A stretch of 64,000 nucleotides of DNA from an uncultured Clostridia bacterium (GCA_947630825.1 CANRJA010000002.1:1-64000), one strand, 5' to 3'; shown: positions 9,676 to 18,920, numbered from the stretch's first letter. Numbers and translations: made by a program. Notes: generated by a model from the letters alone, not told the origin.

Positions 9676-9703
9676 ATTATACCCAGATTTTTAGTATTGT
9701 CAA
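9676..9703 (-). promoter_or_regulatory. promoter of the hrcA operon
   Basis: On the minus strand there is TTGACA (9703-9698) and TATAAT (9681-9676) with a 16-base spacer. Initiation would fall inside or at the edge of CIRCE. The promoter is a housekeeping sigma-A type, as expected for HrcA-controlled operons. Confidence 0.88.
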
Positions 9704-9775
9704 GGGTTTTAAGAAATTTATTTTATAAAATTATCCTTACCCATAACATATATTTTTGTGCATAAAGACAAAAAT

Positions 9776-9798
9776 ATCCCCAGCTATCTGCTGGGGAT
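9776..9798 (-). terminator. terminator of valS
   Basis: ATCCCCAGC (9776-9784) pairs with GCTGGGGAT (9790-9798) around a five-base loop. On the minus strand it is followed by ATTTTTGTCTTT. It lies 18 bases beyond the valS stop. Confidence 0.85.
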
Positions 9799-9815
9799 TG
9801 TGATTTTTATTGTTT

Positions 9816-12239
9816 TTACTTCTTCGCCTCGTCTAAATTAAGCTCTATTTTATTTACAGTGTAACCTTCATCTGCATCTTGAACCGTTAAGTTCTCTATA
9901 AATAAAGTAGCTTTGAAATCCTTTATCGACGAGTCTATAGCCTCTGCTAATTCTTTGTTTAAGCTTAAATCGAGAATTTTTATCGGCGTCTTTAATGAAA
10001 CATTGTGGTTTGTCTTTTCACCTCTTGCCTGACTTATAATGCTTATTATAGAATCACCGTTTGCAATTTCCTTTGTAAAATCGAAATTCAAAGGCTTTAT
10101 TTCTGTTATGTGAATTGACTTCTTATCGTGGTATAGCTCCTGATAAATTTCTTCTGTTATGAAAGGGAAGAAAATACTGAAATCTTGAAGCAGTTTGTAA
10201 AGAAGTGTGTAAACCGTCTTTTGACCCGAGTATCTCGGCACTTCGCCAAATTCCTCAGGTCTGTATAATCTGTGTTTTACAATTTCAATGTAGTTGTCAC
10301 AGAAATTCCAGAAAAATTTCTCTAGGTGATTTAACGCCAATCCCACTTCGTATTCGTCAAGGTACTTGATAAAGCCCTTTTCCATTTCCTGAAAGCTGCC
10401 TAAAATCCACTTGTCTATATACTCGTAATCGTTAAATTCTTTGTCCTGATAATCGGTCAAGTGCATTTCAATAAACTTAGACACATTCCAGATTTTGTTT
10501 ATCAGCTTTTTACCTCTTTGAAGCGTCTCTTCACTGAATACTATGTCTGTTCCCAGTCTGCCTGAACCTGCCCAGTAGCGGATTACATCGGCAGAATACT
10601 GCTCAATCAAATTAATCGGTTCTACCTTAGCGTTTCCCTTGCTCTTGCTGATTTTCTCTCCCTTGTTCGCCATTACAAAGCCGGAAATCATTACATTGTC
10701 CCACGGTCTTTGTCCGAAATGATAAAAGCTCTTTACTATAGTGTAGAAATCCCATGTCCTGATAATTTCAGATGCGTTTGTTCTTATGCTCATCGGCTTT
10801 AATATGGATTCGTAGTTTTCTTCCTCGCCGTATCTCATATTGATAAGCGGTGTTACTGAGGACGTCGCCCATGTGTCCATAACATCCGACTCAGGGGTAA
10901 ATTCCTTGCAGCCGCACTTAGGACAGCGCTCAATATTAGGCTGGTCGACCAAAGGATTTACAGGCAAGTCTTCTTTTCTGGCAAATATCGGTTCTCCGCA
11001 CTCTTTACAGTACCAAACCGGAAACGGAACGCCGAAGTACCTCTGCCTTGAAATGCACCAGTCCCACATAATGTTTTCTACCCATTCGTTGTATCTGCTG
11101 TGCATATGAGCAGGATGCCATTTTATTTCGTTTCCTATTCTGATAAAATCCTCTTTGTGGTTCATAATGTCTATGAACCACTGCTTCATAACCGAATACT
11201 CTACTTCTTTTCCGCATCTTTCGTGCGTCTGCACCTCATGCTCCAGCTCTTCGATCTTAACAATATATCCGCCTGCTTGTAAGTCCTCTATTATCTTCTT
11301 TCTTGCTTCCTTGATTTTTAATCCGCCGTAATTAGGTACCGAATCAACAATTCTTCCGTTATCGGTGAAAATGTATCTCAGCGGCAGATTGTACTTTTTC
11401 CACCACTCAATATCTGTCTGGTCTCCAAAGGTACAGCACATAACTACTCCCGTACCCTTATCAATGGCTACCTTATCATCCGCCATAATAGGTACTTCTG
11501 CATTAATAACAGGAATCTGCGCTGTCTTTCCGATAAGATGATTGTGCTTTTCATCATCAGGATTTACAAACACGCATACAATAGCCGGCAGCAATTCCGG
11601 TCTTGTTGTTGCTATTGTGAACTCCTCTCCGTCCTCTTTGGTTTTAAATGTAACGTAATTGAAAGTGGTTTTTATCGTTTTTGTTTCCAGTTCGGCTTGT
11701 GCAATAGAAGTCAAACAATCGTTGCACCATAACGCCGGACTTTCTTTATGATAACAGTGCCCATTTTCAATTAGATCTAAAAAAGAAGTCTGGCTTATCT
11801 TTATAGTCGACGGGCTTACCGTCTTGTAGTGAATATCCCAGTCAGTGCTTACTCCCATTTTGCTAAATAATCTCTGGAAGTCCGCTTCATACTCATCCGT
11901 TGTTTCATAGCATAGCTTTGAAAACGCTTCACGTCCTATTTCGTGAGCCTTTTTGCCTTGCTCTTTCTCTACCAGTCTTTCACTAGGCAATCCGTTATCG
12001 TCAAATCCGAACGGATAAAAAATATTGTACCCTCTCAGCCTTTTGTACCTTGCTATCATCTCCGTCTGCGAATATGAGAAAATATGTCCTATATGAATTT
12101 TTCCGCTTACCGTCGGCGGCGGAGTGTCTATAGAAAATACCTCTCTCTGATCAGGTTTGAACTCGTAGATTTTATTTTCATTCCAATATTCCAGCCATTT
12201 GTTTTCTTTTTCCTGCGGTTTGTACTTCTTATCTAACAT
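9816..12239 (-). CDS. valS: valine--tRNA ligase, short archaeal-like type
   Basis: ValRS charges tRNA-Val and edits mischarged threonine. The 807-residue class I synthetase has a HIGH motif in GKIHIGHIF and a KMSKS motif in GEKISKSKGN. Between them are an editing domain (about 190-330) and a zinc-knuckle pair (CKECGEPIFARK and CPKCGCKEF). The motif VMDTWATSSVTPL is the form I associate with archaeal-type ValRS, and the C-terminal coiled-coil arm of typical bacterial ValRS is absent, in line with the short length (bacterial ValRS is usually near 880). No T-box is visible upstream. Its own promoter is at 12310-12338 and its terminator at 9776-9798. Confidence 0.92.
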   Translation of the reverse strand: MLDKKYKPQEKENKWLEYWNENKIYEFKPDQREVFSIDTPPPTVSGKIHIGHIFSYSQTEMIARYKRLRGYNIFYPFGFDDNGLPSERLVEKEQGKKAHEIGREAFSKLCYETTDEYEADFQRLFSKMGVSTDWDIHYKTVSPSTIKISQTSFLDLIENGHCYHKESPALWCNDCLTSIAQAELETKTIKTTFNYVTFKTKEDGEEFTIATTRPELLPAIVCVFVNPDDEKHNHLIGKTAQIPVINAEVPIMADDKVAIDKGTGVVMCCTFGDQTDIEWWKKYNLPLRYIFTDNGRIVDSVPNYGGLKIKEARKKIIEDLQAGGYIVKIEELEHEVQTHERCGKEVEYSVMKQWFIDIMNHKEDFIRIGNEIKWHPAHMHSRYNEWVENIMWDWCISRQRYFGVPFPVWYCKECGEPIFARKEDLPVNPLVDQPNIERCPKCGCKEFTPESDVMDTWATSSVTPLINMRYGEEENYESILKPMSIRTNASEIIRTWDFYTIVKSFYHFGQRPWDNVMISGFVMANKGEKISKSKGNAKVEPINLIEQYSADVIRYWAGSGRLGTDIVFSEETLQRGKKLINKIWNVSKFIEMHLTDYQDKEFNDYEYIDKWILGSFQEMEKGFIKYLDEYEVGLALNHLEKFFWNFCDNYIEIVKHRLYRPEEFGEVPRYSGQKTVYTLLYKLLQDFSIFFPFITEEIYQELYHDKKSIHITEIKPLNFDFTKEIANGDSIISIISQARGEKTNHNVSLKTPIKILDLSLNKELAEAIDSSIKDFKATLFIENLTVQDADEGYTVNKIELNLDEAKK

Positions 12240-12309
12240 TTATATTCGTCCTTTCTTAGCCGTTAATAGCTAAAGTTAATAACTTCCTTATTTAACAACT
12301 ATAAATAAA

Positions 12310-12338
12310 AGTATAACAATAAAATAAAATAATGTCAA
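12310..12338 (-). promoter_or_regulatory. promoter of valS
   Basis: On the minus strand TTGACA (12338-12333) and TATACT (12315-12310) are spaced by 17 bases, about 70 bases upstream of the valS ATG. The gap 12240-12552 holds only this promoter and the divergent copA promoter; I see no T-box sequence in it. Confidence 0.8.
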
Positions 12339-12470
12339 CTAGCGTAGGTTTATCATTAAGTTATGTGACACTCAAATTTATTTTAAGGTATTGATTGTAT
12401 TTTTGTGTAGAAAGAATATATTATATTTAATGCGGAGATTTAATAAACTTGTATTTTTTGTATTTATAAT

Positions 12471-12499
12471 TTGACAATGCATTTCCATAGTAGTATAAT
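12471..12499 (+). promoter_or_regulatory. promoter of copA
   Basis: TTGACA at 12471-12476 and TATAAT at 12494-12499 with 17-base spacing, 54 bases upstream of the copA ATG. I do not see a CopY-type TACANNTGTA box; the regulator of this promoter is unknown. Confidence 0.82.
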
Positions 12500-12552
12500 A
12501 TGAGTTAGCAACAACTAATTTACGTAAAAATCCAATGAGGGGAAGCCTGTTT

Positions 12553-15072
12553 ATGAAAAATAAATTTGCCATTTCGGGAATGACCTGTTCGGCTTGCTCT
12601 GCAAGGGTTGAGAGGGCAGTTTCAAAGCTTGAGGGTATAAAAAGCGTTTCTGTCAATCTTCTTACAAATTCTATGACGGCAGAATACGACGACAGCCTGA
12701 GCGCAGACGATATTATAGCGGCTGTCAAAGACGCAGGCTACGGCGCTAATCTTTTTGACGCTAAAAGCAGCATAACAAAAGGCGTAAAAAGCGAAGCAGA
12801 AAAAACAATGCTTAAAAGACTTATTTCCTCAGTTTGTCTTTTAATTCCTCTTATGTATATTTCTATGGGTCATATGTTGAGACTTCCTATACCTTCAATA
12901 TTTATGGGTGCCAAAAACGCTCTTAATTTTGCATTGATTCAGCTTGTGTTTTGTATACCGATAATGATAATTAACCATAAATACTATACCGTAGGATTTA
13001 AAAATCTTTTTAAGGGCGCGCCTAATATGGACAGTCTTATAGCCATAGGTTCAGCGTCAGCTTTCTTATACGGCTTATATGCGATAATCCGAATAGCTGT
13101 AGGGTTGAAAATCGGCGATATGGAAGCTGTGGAAAAATTCCATATGGATCTGTATTTTGAATCTGCGGCTACAATACTTACACTAATAACGGTAGGAAAA
13201 TATCTTGAGACACGGTCTAAATCTAAAACCAGCGAATCTATAGACAGACTTTTAAATCTTGCTCCCGAAACGGCAACGGTAATAAAAGACGGCAAAGAAA
13301 CCGAGATTTTAGTTGAGGATATTCGTGAGGGAGACATAGTATTAGCCAAAGCAGGAGAGAGAATTGCCGTTGACGGCGAGATAATAGAAGGCGAGGGAAG
13401 TCTTGACCAGTCTGCTATTACAGGAGAAAGCGTGCCTGTTTCAAAAACGATAGGGGAAAGCGTTATATCAGCTACAATGTTAAGCAGCGGGTATATAAAA
13501 TACAAAGCTACAAGAGTAGGCGAGAACACGACTCTTTCTCAGATCATCAAACTTGTTGAGGAGGCGTCCTCATCAAAAGCGCCTATTGCAAAAATAGCGG
13601 ATAAGGTGTCGGGAATTTTTGTCCCCATTGTGATAGCTATTGCAATTATTGCATTAATAGTATGGCTTATCTGCGGAGCAAGCTTTGAGTTTGCTATGAG
13701 TATAGCTATTTCGGTTCTGGTGGTTTCCTGTCCATGTGCGTTAGGTCTTGCAACTCCTGTTGCAATTATGGTGGGAACAGGAAAATCAGCGCAGAACGGT
13801 ATTTTGATAAAATCGGGAGAGGCTTTAGAGGCTCTTCACAATGTCACCGATGTTGTTCTTGATAAGACGGGAACGCTGACTGAGGGTAAGCCCGGCGTTA
13901 CTGATGTTATTGCTCATGGGCTTGATGAAAAGACGCTTGTGCAGATTGCAGGAAGCATTGAAAATATGAGCGAGCATCCGCTTGCGGACGCTGTGGTAAG
14001 AGAGTGTGAAAGGCAAGAACTTTCATTTCTTAATGTTAATGGCTTTAAAGCAGAGTTCGGCAAAGGCGTTTTCGGAGAGGTTGGCGGAAAAGGATATTAT
14101 ATAGGTAATTCTGCTTACATCAAAGCAAATAATATTGACTATGAAAATGTAGAAAATGATTTGGAAAGGTTATCTCTTGAGGGAAAAACTCCTTTGATAG
14201 TCGCTGATGAAAATAAGGCTGTTGGCATTATCGCAGTTGCCGATAAGGTAAAGCCGACAAGCTATAACGCTGTAAGCCTTTTGAAAAAAAGCGGAGTAAA
14301 GGTCACTATGCTTACAGGCGATAACAAAAATACTGCCGAAGCGGTTAGAAAGAAGCTGAGCATTGACAATGTAATTGCGAACGTTCTTCCGCAGGAAAAG
14401 GAGGGCGTTGTTGCCTCTATTCAAAAAAGCGGAAACAAGGTTGCAATGGTGGGCGACGGAATCAACGACGCTCCTGCGCTTGCAAGGGCAGACGTAGGAA
14501 TTGCGATAGGTGCCGGCGTTGATATTGCCATTGAGAGCGCTGATGTTGTTTTGATGAAAAATGATATTCTTGACGTTTGCACAGCTATTGATTTGAGCAA
14601 GGCAGTTATTAAAAACATAAAGGAAAATCTGTTCTGGGCGTTTTTCTACAACACAGTAGGTATACCGATAGCGGCAGGAGTTTTCTATAGTGCGTTTAGT
14701 ATAAAGCTGTCGCCAATGCTTGCGGCGGCGGCGATGAGCTTAAGCAGCGTATGCGTTGTAACAAACGCATTAAGGCTTAAATTTTTCAAGCCTAAAAATC
14801 TAAATAAAAGCTCTGGTAAGGGGCTTAATAATACAAAGGAGGACAAAGATATGTTTGGAAAGGTAAAGTGCGATGTTACGTTAAAGGTTGAGGGTATGAG
14901 CTGTTCTCACTGCTCCGGAGCAGTTGAGTCTGCTCTTAATGCGATTGACGGAGTAAAGGCTGAGGTCAATCTGAAAAAGGGGCTTGCTTATATCAATTTA
15001 TCGAAGGATGTTGACACTCAAACGCTTATTAAAGCGGTCGAGGACGCAGGATACAAAGCAAGTGAAAAGTAA
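12553..15072 (+). CDS. copA: copper-translocating P-type ATPase with N- and C-terminal HMA domains
   Basis: A P1B-1 ATPase that exports Cu(I) across the membrane. The start is ATG 12553 (MKNKFAISG), placed after a GAGGGGA site; an in-frame ATG at 12535 overlaps that site. Layout of the 839 residues: HMA domain 1-70 with metal-binding C12 and C15 (GMTCSAC), transmembrane helices, actuator TGES, the C393-P-C395 transport motif, D437 in DKTGT, the SEHPLADA histidine motif and GDGINDAPAL near the end of the catalytic core. A second HMA domain with GMSCSHCSG is fused at the C terminus (from residue 767), which is unusual, and is preceded by its own ribosome binding site (see 14851-15072). Confidence 0.95.
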   Translation: MKNKFAISGMTCSACSARVERAVSKLEGIKSVSVNLLTNSMTAEYDDSLSADDIIAAVKDAGYGANLFDAKSSITKGVKSEAEKTMLKRLISSVCLLIPLMYISMGHMLRLPIPSIFMGAKNALNFALIQLVFCIPIMIINHKYYTVGFKNLFKGAPNMDSLIAIGSASAFLYGLYAIIRIAVGLKIGDMEAVEKFHMDLYFESAATILTLITVGKYLETRSKSKTSESIDRLLNLAPETATVIKDGKETEILVEDIREGDIVLAKAGERIAVDGEIIEGEGSLDQSAITGESVPVSKTIGESVISATMLSSGYIKYKATRVGENTTLSQIIKLVEEASSSKAPIAKIADKVSGIFVPIVIAIAIIALIVWLICGASFEFAMSIAISVLVVSCPCALGLATPVAIMVGTGKSAQNGILIKSGEALEALHNVTDVVLDKTGTLTEGKPGVTDVIAHGLDEKTLVQIAGSIENMSEHPLADAVVRECERQELSFLNVNGFKAEFGKGVFGEVGGKGYYIGNSAYIKANNIDYENVENDLERLSLEGKTPLIVADENKAVGIIAVADKVKPTSYNAVSLLKKSGVKVTMLTGDNKNTAEAVRKKLSIDNVIANVLPQEKEGVVASIQKSGNKVAMVGDGINDAPALARADVGIAIGAGVDIAIESADVVLMKNDILDVCTAIDLSKAVIKNIKENLFWAFFYNTVGIPIAAGVFYSAFSIKLSPMLAAAAMSLSSVCVVTNALRLKFFKPKNLNKSSGKGLNNTKEDKDMFGKVKCDVTLKVEGMSCSHCSGAVESALNAIDGVKAEVNLKKGLAYINLSKDVDTQTLIKAVEDAGYKASEK
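14851..15072 (+). CDS. CopZ-like metallochaperone from an in-frame internal start of copA
   Basis: Inside copA, AAAGGAGG (14835-14842) lies eight bases before an in-frame ATG (14851), a near-ideal initiation site. Translation from here gives a free 73-residue HMA protein (metal ligands C18 and C21 in GMSCSHC), the size and layout of CopZ, which hands Cu(I) to CopA. The segment before it (KNLNKSSGKGLNN) looks like a hydrophilic linker, and a CopA without this tail would be a complete ATPase. Either copA and copZ fused by loss of a stop codon while the copZ start was kept, or the fusion is used and the start is a leftover. The initiation signal is seen; expression of the short form is inferred. 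Confidence 0.6.
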   Translation: MFGKVKCDVTLKVEGMSCSHCSGAVESALNAIDGVKAEVNLKKGLAYINLSKDVDTQTLIKAVEDAGYKASEK

Positions 15073-15095
15073 GTGAAAATATAATAATCTCTTAA

Positions 15096-15132
15096 AGGAC
15101 TTCTGCAAAGCGATTTGCAGGGGTTCTTTTTT
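15096..15132 (+). terminator. terminator of copA
   Basis: A long stem (AGGACTTCTGCAAA against TTTGCAGGGGTTCT, with G-T wobbles) around a GCGA loop is followed by TTTTTT. It lies 24 bases past the copA stop. Confidence 0.88.
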
Positions 15133-15134
15133 GC

Positions 15135-15163
15135 TTGAAAAGGGATATTAACTATGGTATACT
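15135..15163 (+). promoter_or_regulatory. promoter of the serine hydrolase gene
   Basis: TTGAAA at 15135-15140 and TATACT at 15158-15163 with 17-base spacing, 43 bases ahead of the ATG at 15206 and immediately after the copA terminator. Confidence 0.7.
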
Positions 15164-15205
15164 TATATTTAATACATTTCAATAAAAATATATGGCGGTG
15201 ATCAA

Positions 15206-16381
15206 ATGTACATAGACAAGCTAAGATATTTATCTGATGTTATCAATAAAGAAATTGCAGACGGTAAGATATCGGGAGCGAGTACGGCAGTTTTAAAAGA
15301 CGGCGAGGTCGTATTCAGAAGGGAATACGGTTACGCAGACATAGAAAAAGGCAAGAAAATGAGCAGTGATACGATTTTCAGACTGTTCTCGCTTACTAAG
15401 CCGATAACTGCCGTTGCCGCAATGATTTTGTTCGAGAGAGGTTTAATTGACCTTGAAAACCCTGTTAAGAACTACATAAGCGGTTATGAAAATATGAACG
15501 TTATAAAAGACGGCAAGTATATTCCGGCTAACAGCGATATTACCCTTCATAATCTTTTAAATATGACAGCAGGAATGGTCTACGGAGGAGACTGGTGTGA
15601 ATCGTGCGCTGAGATGCAGAAGCTTTATGACGATTTGAAAATGCGTATGGAAAACGGCGAGGAGTTTACCACCTTGCAAATCGCCGAGCTTTTAGCGCAA
15701 AAGCCTTTGATGTTCCACCCTGGAGAGAGTTGGACATACGGAACGTGTTCAGACGTTATGGGAGCGGTTATAGAAAAGGTAAGTGGTATGAGGTTCTCTG
15801 AATTTTTGAAGAAAGAAATTTTTGAACCGCTTGGAATGGTCGACACGGGATTTTATATACCTGGTGAAAAGTATAACAGGCTGGCTCAGATCTATTATTA
15901 CGATGAAGTTGAAAAGAAGCCTGTGGTTTTCAACGATTATCATTTGCTCCTTACTGACTATAAAAAGCCTCCTGCATTTGAATCGGGCGGAGCAGGGCTT
16001 GTTTCGACCCTTGACGATTATATGAAGTTTTCAAGTATGCTGCTTAATAAGGGCGAGTATAACGGTAAGAGAATTCTGGGCAGAAAGACGGTCGAGTATA
16101 TGACTACAAACCAGATGACCGATTATCAGATGCCTGCGCTTTACTACGGCGCAACAAAGGGCTATGGTTACGGTAATTATCTGAGAATTCTAACCGATAA
16201 GGCTGCCGCCGCTACAAACGCAAGTCTGGGAGAGTTCGGCTGGGACGGCTGGACAGGCGATTATGTAACGATTTCGCCAAAGGATAATATGATATTTTTA
16301 TACTTTATTCAGCGCTGCGGAGCAGGCTGTAATGAGACAACAAGAAAATTGAGACAGATAGTGTACGGAGCTTTGAAGTAG
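15206..16381 (+). CDS. serine hydrolase of the beta-lactamase (class C/esterase) superfamily
   Basis: The 391-residue protein belongs to the serine beta-lactamase-like family (PF00144), which holds class C beta-lactamases, D-aminopeptidases and esterases. The nucleophile is S62 in the SLTK motif (SxxK), with the family's LLNMTAGM segment and a tyrosine motif in WTYGTCSD where penicillin-binding relatives have YxN. No signal peptide is present, so it is probably a cytoplasmic esterase or peptidase rather than a resistance enzyme. The ATG follows a GGCGGTGAT site. It is monocistronic or co-transcribed with the following M23 gene (77-base gap). Confidence 0.85.
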   Translation: MYIDKLRYLSDVINKEIADGKISGASTAVLKDGEVVFRREYGYADIEKGKKMSSDTIFRLFSLTKPITAVAAMILFERGLIDLENPVKNYISGYENMNVIKDGKYIPANSDITLHNLLNMTAGMVYGGDWCESCAEMQKLYDDLKMRMENGEEFTTLQIAELLAQKPLMFHPGESWTYGTCSDVMGAVIEKVSGMRFSEFLKKEIFEPLGMVDTGFYIPGEKYNRLAQIYYYDEVEKKPVVFNDYHLLLTDYKKPPAFESGGAGLVSTLDDYMKFSSMLLNKGEYNGKRILGRKTVEYMTTNQMTDYQMPALYYGATKGYGYGNYLRILTDKAAAATNASLGEFGWDGWTGDYVTISPKDNMIFLYFIQRCGAGCNETTRKLRQIVYGALK

Positions 16382-16458
16382 CATTTAATTGATAAAATAT
16401 GATGTATAAATTAAATATGACTAGTAAAAAGAATTAATGTTAAAAGGAGAGAATAAAA

Positions 16459-18306
16459 ATGAATATCCATAAAAATCTCGACAATAAGATTATAAAAACA
16501 GCATTAACGACTTTGTTTATAGCTTTGATTTGTGTGATTATTCCTGTTGCAATAACATCTTATGCATTGGGGAACGAGATTGAAGTCTCAAAGAGTGTTT
16601 TTAATTTGACTATCGGGCAAACTGCTCAGATAGAGGCAAAAATTTCGTCTGGAGGAACTTTGATTTATAAAAGCGAAGACGAAAACATTTGTACAGTTGA
16701 TGAAAACGGACTGATAACGGCAGTAGCATTTGGAAGTACGAGGATTTGCGTGTCTGCACAGGACGAAACGGCAGAGCCTGTTTATTGCGAGGTAAATGTT
16801 AAATATCCAACAAATATAAATGATGTTGAAATATATGAAATACCGAATCATAAATATAAAGGTGTAGAAATTACTCCTGATGTTAACGCGGAGTATGAAG
16901 ATTATAAATTAGTTAAGGACATAGACTATACTTTAACTTATACTAATAACATCAATGTCGGTACAGCTGCGGTGACAGTCAAAGGAATTGGAAATTTTAC
17001 AGGAGAGAAAACTCTTGAATTTATAATAGATGCGGCTAACATAAATTCTGACGTAACTATTTCAGTTGAAAATGTAACATACACAGGCAGCGCTGTTACG
17101 CCCGATATATTAGCTATAATAGATGATTACAAACTTGTATTGGGAAAGGACTATACGTTAAGCTATTCAAACAACATAAACATAGGAACTGCATTTTTAA
17201 CTATTACGGGAATTGGAAATGTAACAGGAACCAGAGTTATTGAATTTAAGATAATACCAAAAGCTAACAGTCTTACCTCATACGGAAGCTCTAAAAAGAC
17301 ATCATTAAAACTTCATTGGACAAAGGTAAGTGGGGTAACAGGCTATAAAATTTATGTTTATGACTCAGAAATAAAGGATTATGTTCTAAAGCAAACAATC
17401 AAAAATCCGAATACTTTATCCTGTACTGTTAAAGGTCTTAATGCCGGATATACATATAATTTTAAAATTGCCACATACTGTACAATAGACGGCGTTGATT
17501 ATATCTCTTATTTATCAAGCGGTGCGCTGGCTACAATGACTGTTCCTGCAAACTCAAAAATTGTTCAGCTTTTGGGTAAAAATCACTCTGTACAAATAAG
17601 GTGGAAAAAAATCGAAGGTGCCAGCGGTTACATAATTTACAGATACAACAAAAAGACCAAAAAGTATGTAAGGATCGCAAAAATCAAGGGGAATAATAAA
17701 TTTACATATACAAATAAAAATCTGAAAAAGTCAACTACATATAAATATAAGGTGAAAGCGTATAAAGAGCTTAACGGCAAAACTTTAAAGGGTAAAATTT
17801 CAGCTAAAAAATCTGTTCTGACATTGTCGTTCAGATGGCCTGTGCCCGGGTATTATTATATATCTCAAACATATAACAATAAGTCGAGTATGTATGCCTC
17901 GGGAAGCCATTCGGGAACGGATATCGCTTCAAACGGAAAAAGCATAAAGGGCGCAAAAATCATCGCTACCAGAGGCGGAATAGTAGATTCAATAAATAAG
18001 GGCTGTAAGCATAACTACGGCAAAACAAAGTCCTGCGGCTGCGGAGGCGGTTTCGGAAATTATGTAGTTGTTAGAAGTACGTTTAAGATAGACGGAAAAA
18101 AGATTACTTTGCGTGTTATCTATGGTCATATGACAAGCGTTAAAGTCAAGGTAGGACAGTACATATCATCTGGTCAGAAGCTCGGAACTGTCGGCTCTAC
18201 TGGCTATTCAACAGGTCCTCATCTTCACTTTGAATTCAGGGTTCAGGATAACCCTTCTGCTAAAATTAAGAAAAGACTTAATCCGCTTAAATATGTAAAG
18301 CATTAA
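16459..18306 (+). CDS. exported M23 peptidase with Ig-like and fibronectin domains
   Basis: A 615-residue secreted cell-wall endopeptidase. A signal sequence or N-terminal anchor (hydrophobic stretch about 14-35) is followed by a BIG2-type Ig-like domain (about 40-115), two repeats of a YxG-type beta domain (about 120-280, each containing DYTLxYxNNIN), two fibronectin type III-like domains (about 285-455, Lys-rich) and a C-terminal LytM/M23 domain. The zinc ligands H484 and D488 (HSGTD) and H588-L-H590 are all present, so the enzyme should be active. An insert with four cysteines (about 515-530, CKHNYGKTKSCGCGGG) precedes the central strands. It probably cleaves peptide cross-links in peptidoglycan. 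Confidence 0.9.
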   Translation: MNIHKNLDNKIIKTALTTLFIALICVIIPVAITSYALGNEIEVSKSVFNLTIGQTAQIEAKISSGGTLIYKSEDENICTVDENGLITAVAFGSTRICVSAQDETAEPVYCEVNVKYPTNINDVEIYEIPNHKYKGVEITPDVNAEYEDYKLVKDIDYTLTYTNNINVGTAAVTVKGIGNFTGEKTLEFIIDAANINSDVTISVENVTYTGSAVTPDILAIIDDYKLVLGKDYTLSYSNNINIGTAFLTITGIGNVTGTRVIEFKIIPKANSLTSYGSSKKTSLKLHWTKVSGVTGYKIYVYDSEIKDYVLKQTIKNPNTLSCTVKGLNAGYTYNFKIATYCTIDGVDYISYLSSGALATMTVPANSKIVQLLGKNHSVQIRWKKIEGASGYIIYRYNKKTKKYVRIAKIKGNNKFTYTNKNLKKSTTYKYKVKAYKELNGKTLKGKISAKKSVLTLSFRWPVPGYYYISQTYNNKSSMYASGSHSGTDIASNGKSIKGAKIIATRGGIVDSINKGCKHNYGKTKSCGCGGGFGNYVVVRSTFKIDGKKITLRVIYGHMTSVKVKVGQYISSGQKLGTVGSTGYSTGPHLHFEFRVQDNPSAKIKKRLNPLKYVKH

Positions 18307-18308
18307 TT

Positions 18309-18365
18309 AAAAATCGGAGACGTTCCTTGCACAGCATAAGTACAGGTGAATGATCTCCGATTTTT
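18309..18365. terminator. bidirectional terminator
   Basis: AAAAATCGGAGA (18309-18320) pairs with TCTCCGATTTTT (18354-18365) around a 33-base loop. It lies between the convergent M23 gene (stop 18306) and the minus-strand membrane protein (stop 18368), and gives a T-tract on both strands. Confidence 0.8.
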
Positions 18366-18367
18366 GT

Positions 18368-18883
18368 TTATCTAATTCCGTAAAATCCTCTTGGGTCTAA
18401 GAACAAATTTATATGCGGGGTCGAGAAAGTGAATACTATAAATATTATCCAGACTAAAATAAAAATTATAATACCTAGTATGTTATTGCTTTTGTTCGGC
18501 TTATAATTTTTTACAAAGTAAAGAGTAGATATTAAAACGCTGATATAGAAAATCAAAACGTCTGGTATCATATAGTTTTGCCCGATAATACCTGTGTAGG
18601 TGTAATAAAGAACTAAAACGCTTAGTATTCCTAGCAGTATTGATTTAGCTTTGATGCAGAAAAAACCTTTATGCATTTTGCCAATAAAAAAGTATTCAAA
18701 AACAGCAAAAGCCAAAAGTGGAAAAAAGGTCAGCTTTAGATGCTCAAAAACGCTTTCGTTTACAGGGGCTATAAGCGCTGTGATTGGACTTTCGTTTGTC
18801 CATTCATAGACAAAATGCATAAGCGTTCCTACAACTGACGCAAAGAAAAATGAGGCTGTTTCAAACTTTTGGATTTTTTTCAT
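18368..18883 (-). CDS. small integral membrane protein, DUF6512-like
   Basis: A 171-residue membrane protein with about five or six hydrophobic helices and little else. The N-terminal third carries GTLMHFVYEWTNESP and PVNESVFEHLKLTFFP, a pattern I associate with an uncharacterised family (DUF6512). The start is placed at ATG 18883 (MKKIQKFET), with GGTGAT upstream, a site used repeatedly here; an upstream ATG at 18901 has no such site. It lies 37 bases after feoB on the same strand and could be read from the same transcript. The function is unknown. Confidence 0.7.
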   Translation of the reverse strand: MKKIQKFETASFFFASVVGTLMHFVYEWTNESPITALIAPVNESVFEHLKLTFFPLLAFAVFEYFFIGKMHKGFFCIKAKSILLGILSVLVLYYTYTGIIGQNYMIPDVLIFYISVLISTLYFVKNYKPNKSNNILGIIIFILVWIIFIVFTFSTPHINLFLDPRGFYGIR

Positions 18884-18920
18884 ATTTATCACCAAATACA
18901 TTTTATGCAGAAAGTTTTAC

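Noticed and set aside
12240-12552. Possible T-box in front of valS
   Set aside because: No GGGTGG-type T-box sequence or terminator is present in the leader; a plain promoter lies close to the ATG.
12378-12728. Minus-strand frame of 116 codons across the copA start
   Set aside because: It overlaps the copA promoter and N-terminal HMA domain, both strongly supported, and has no recognisable content.
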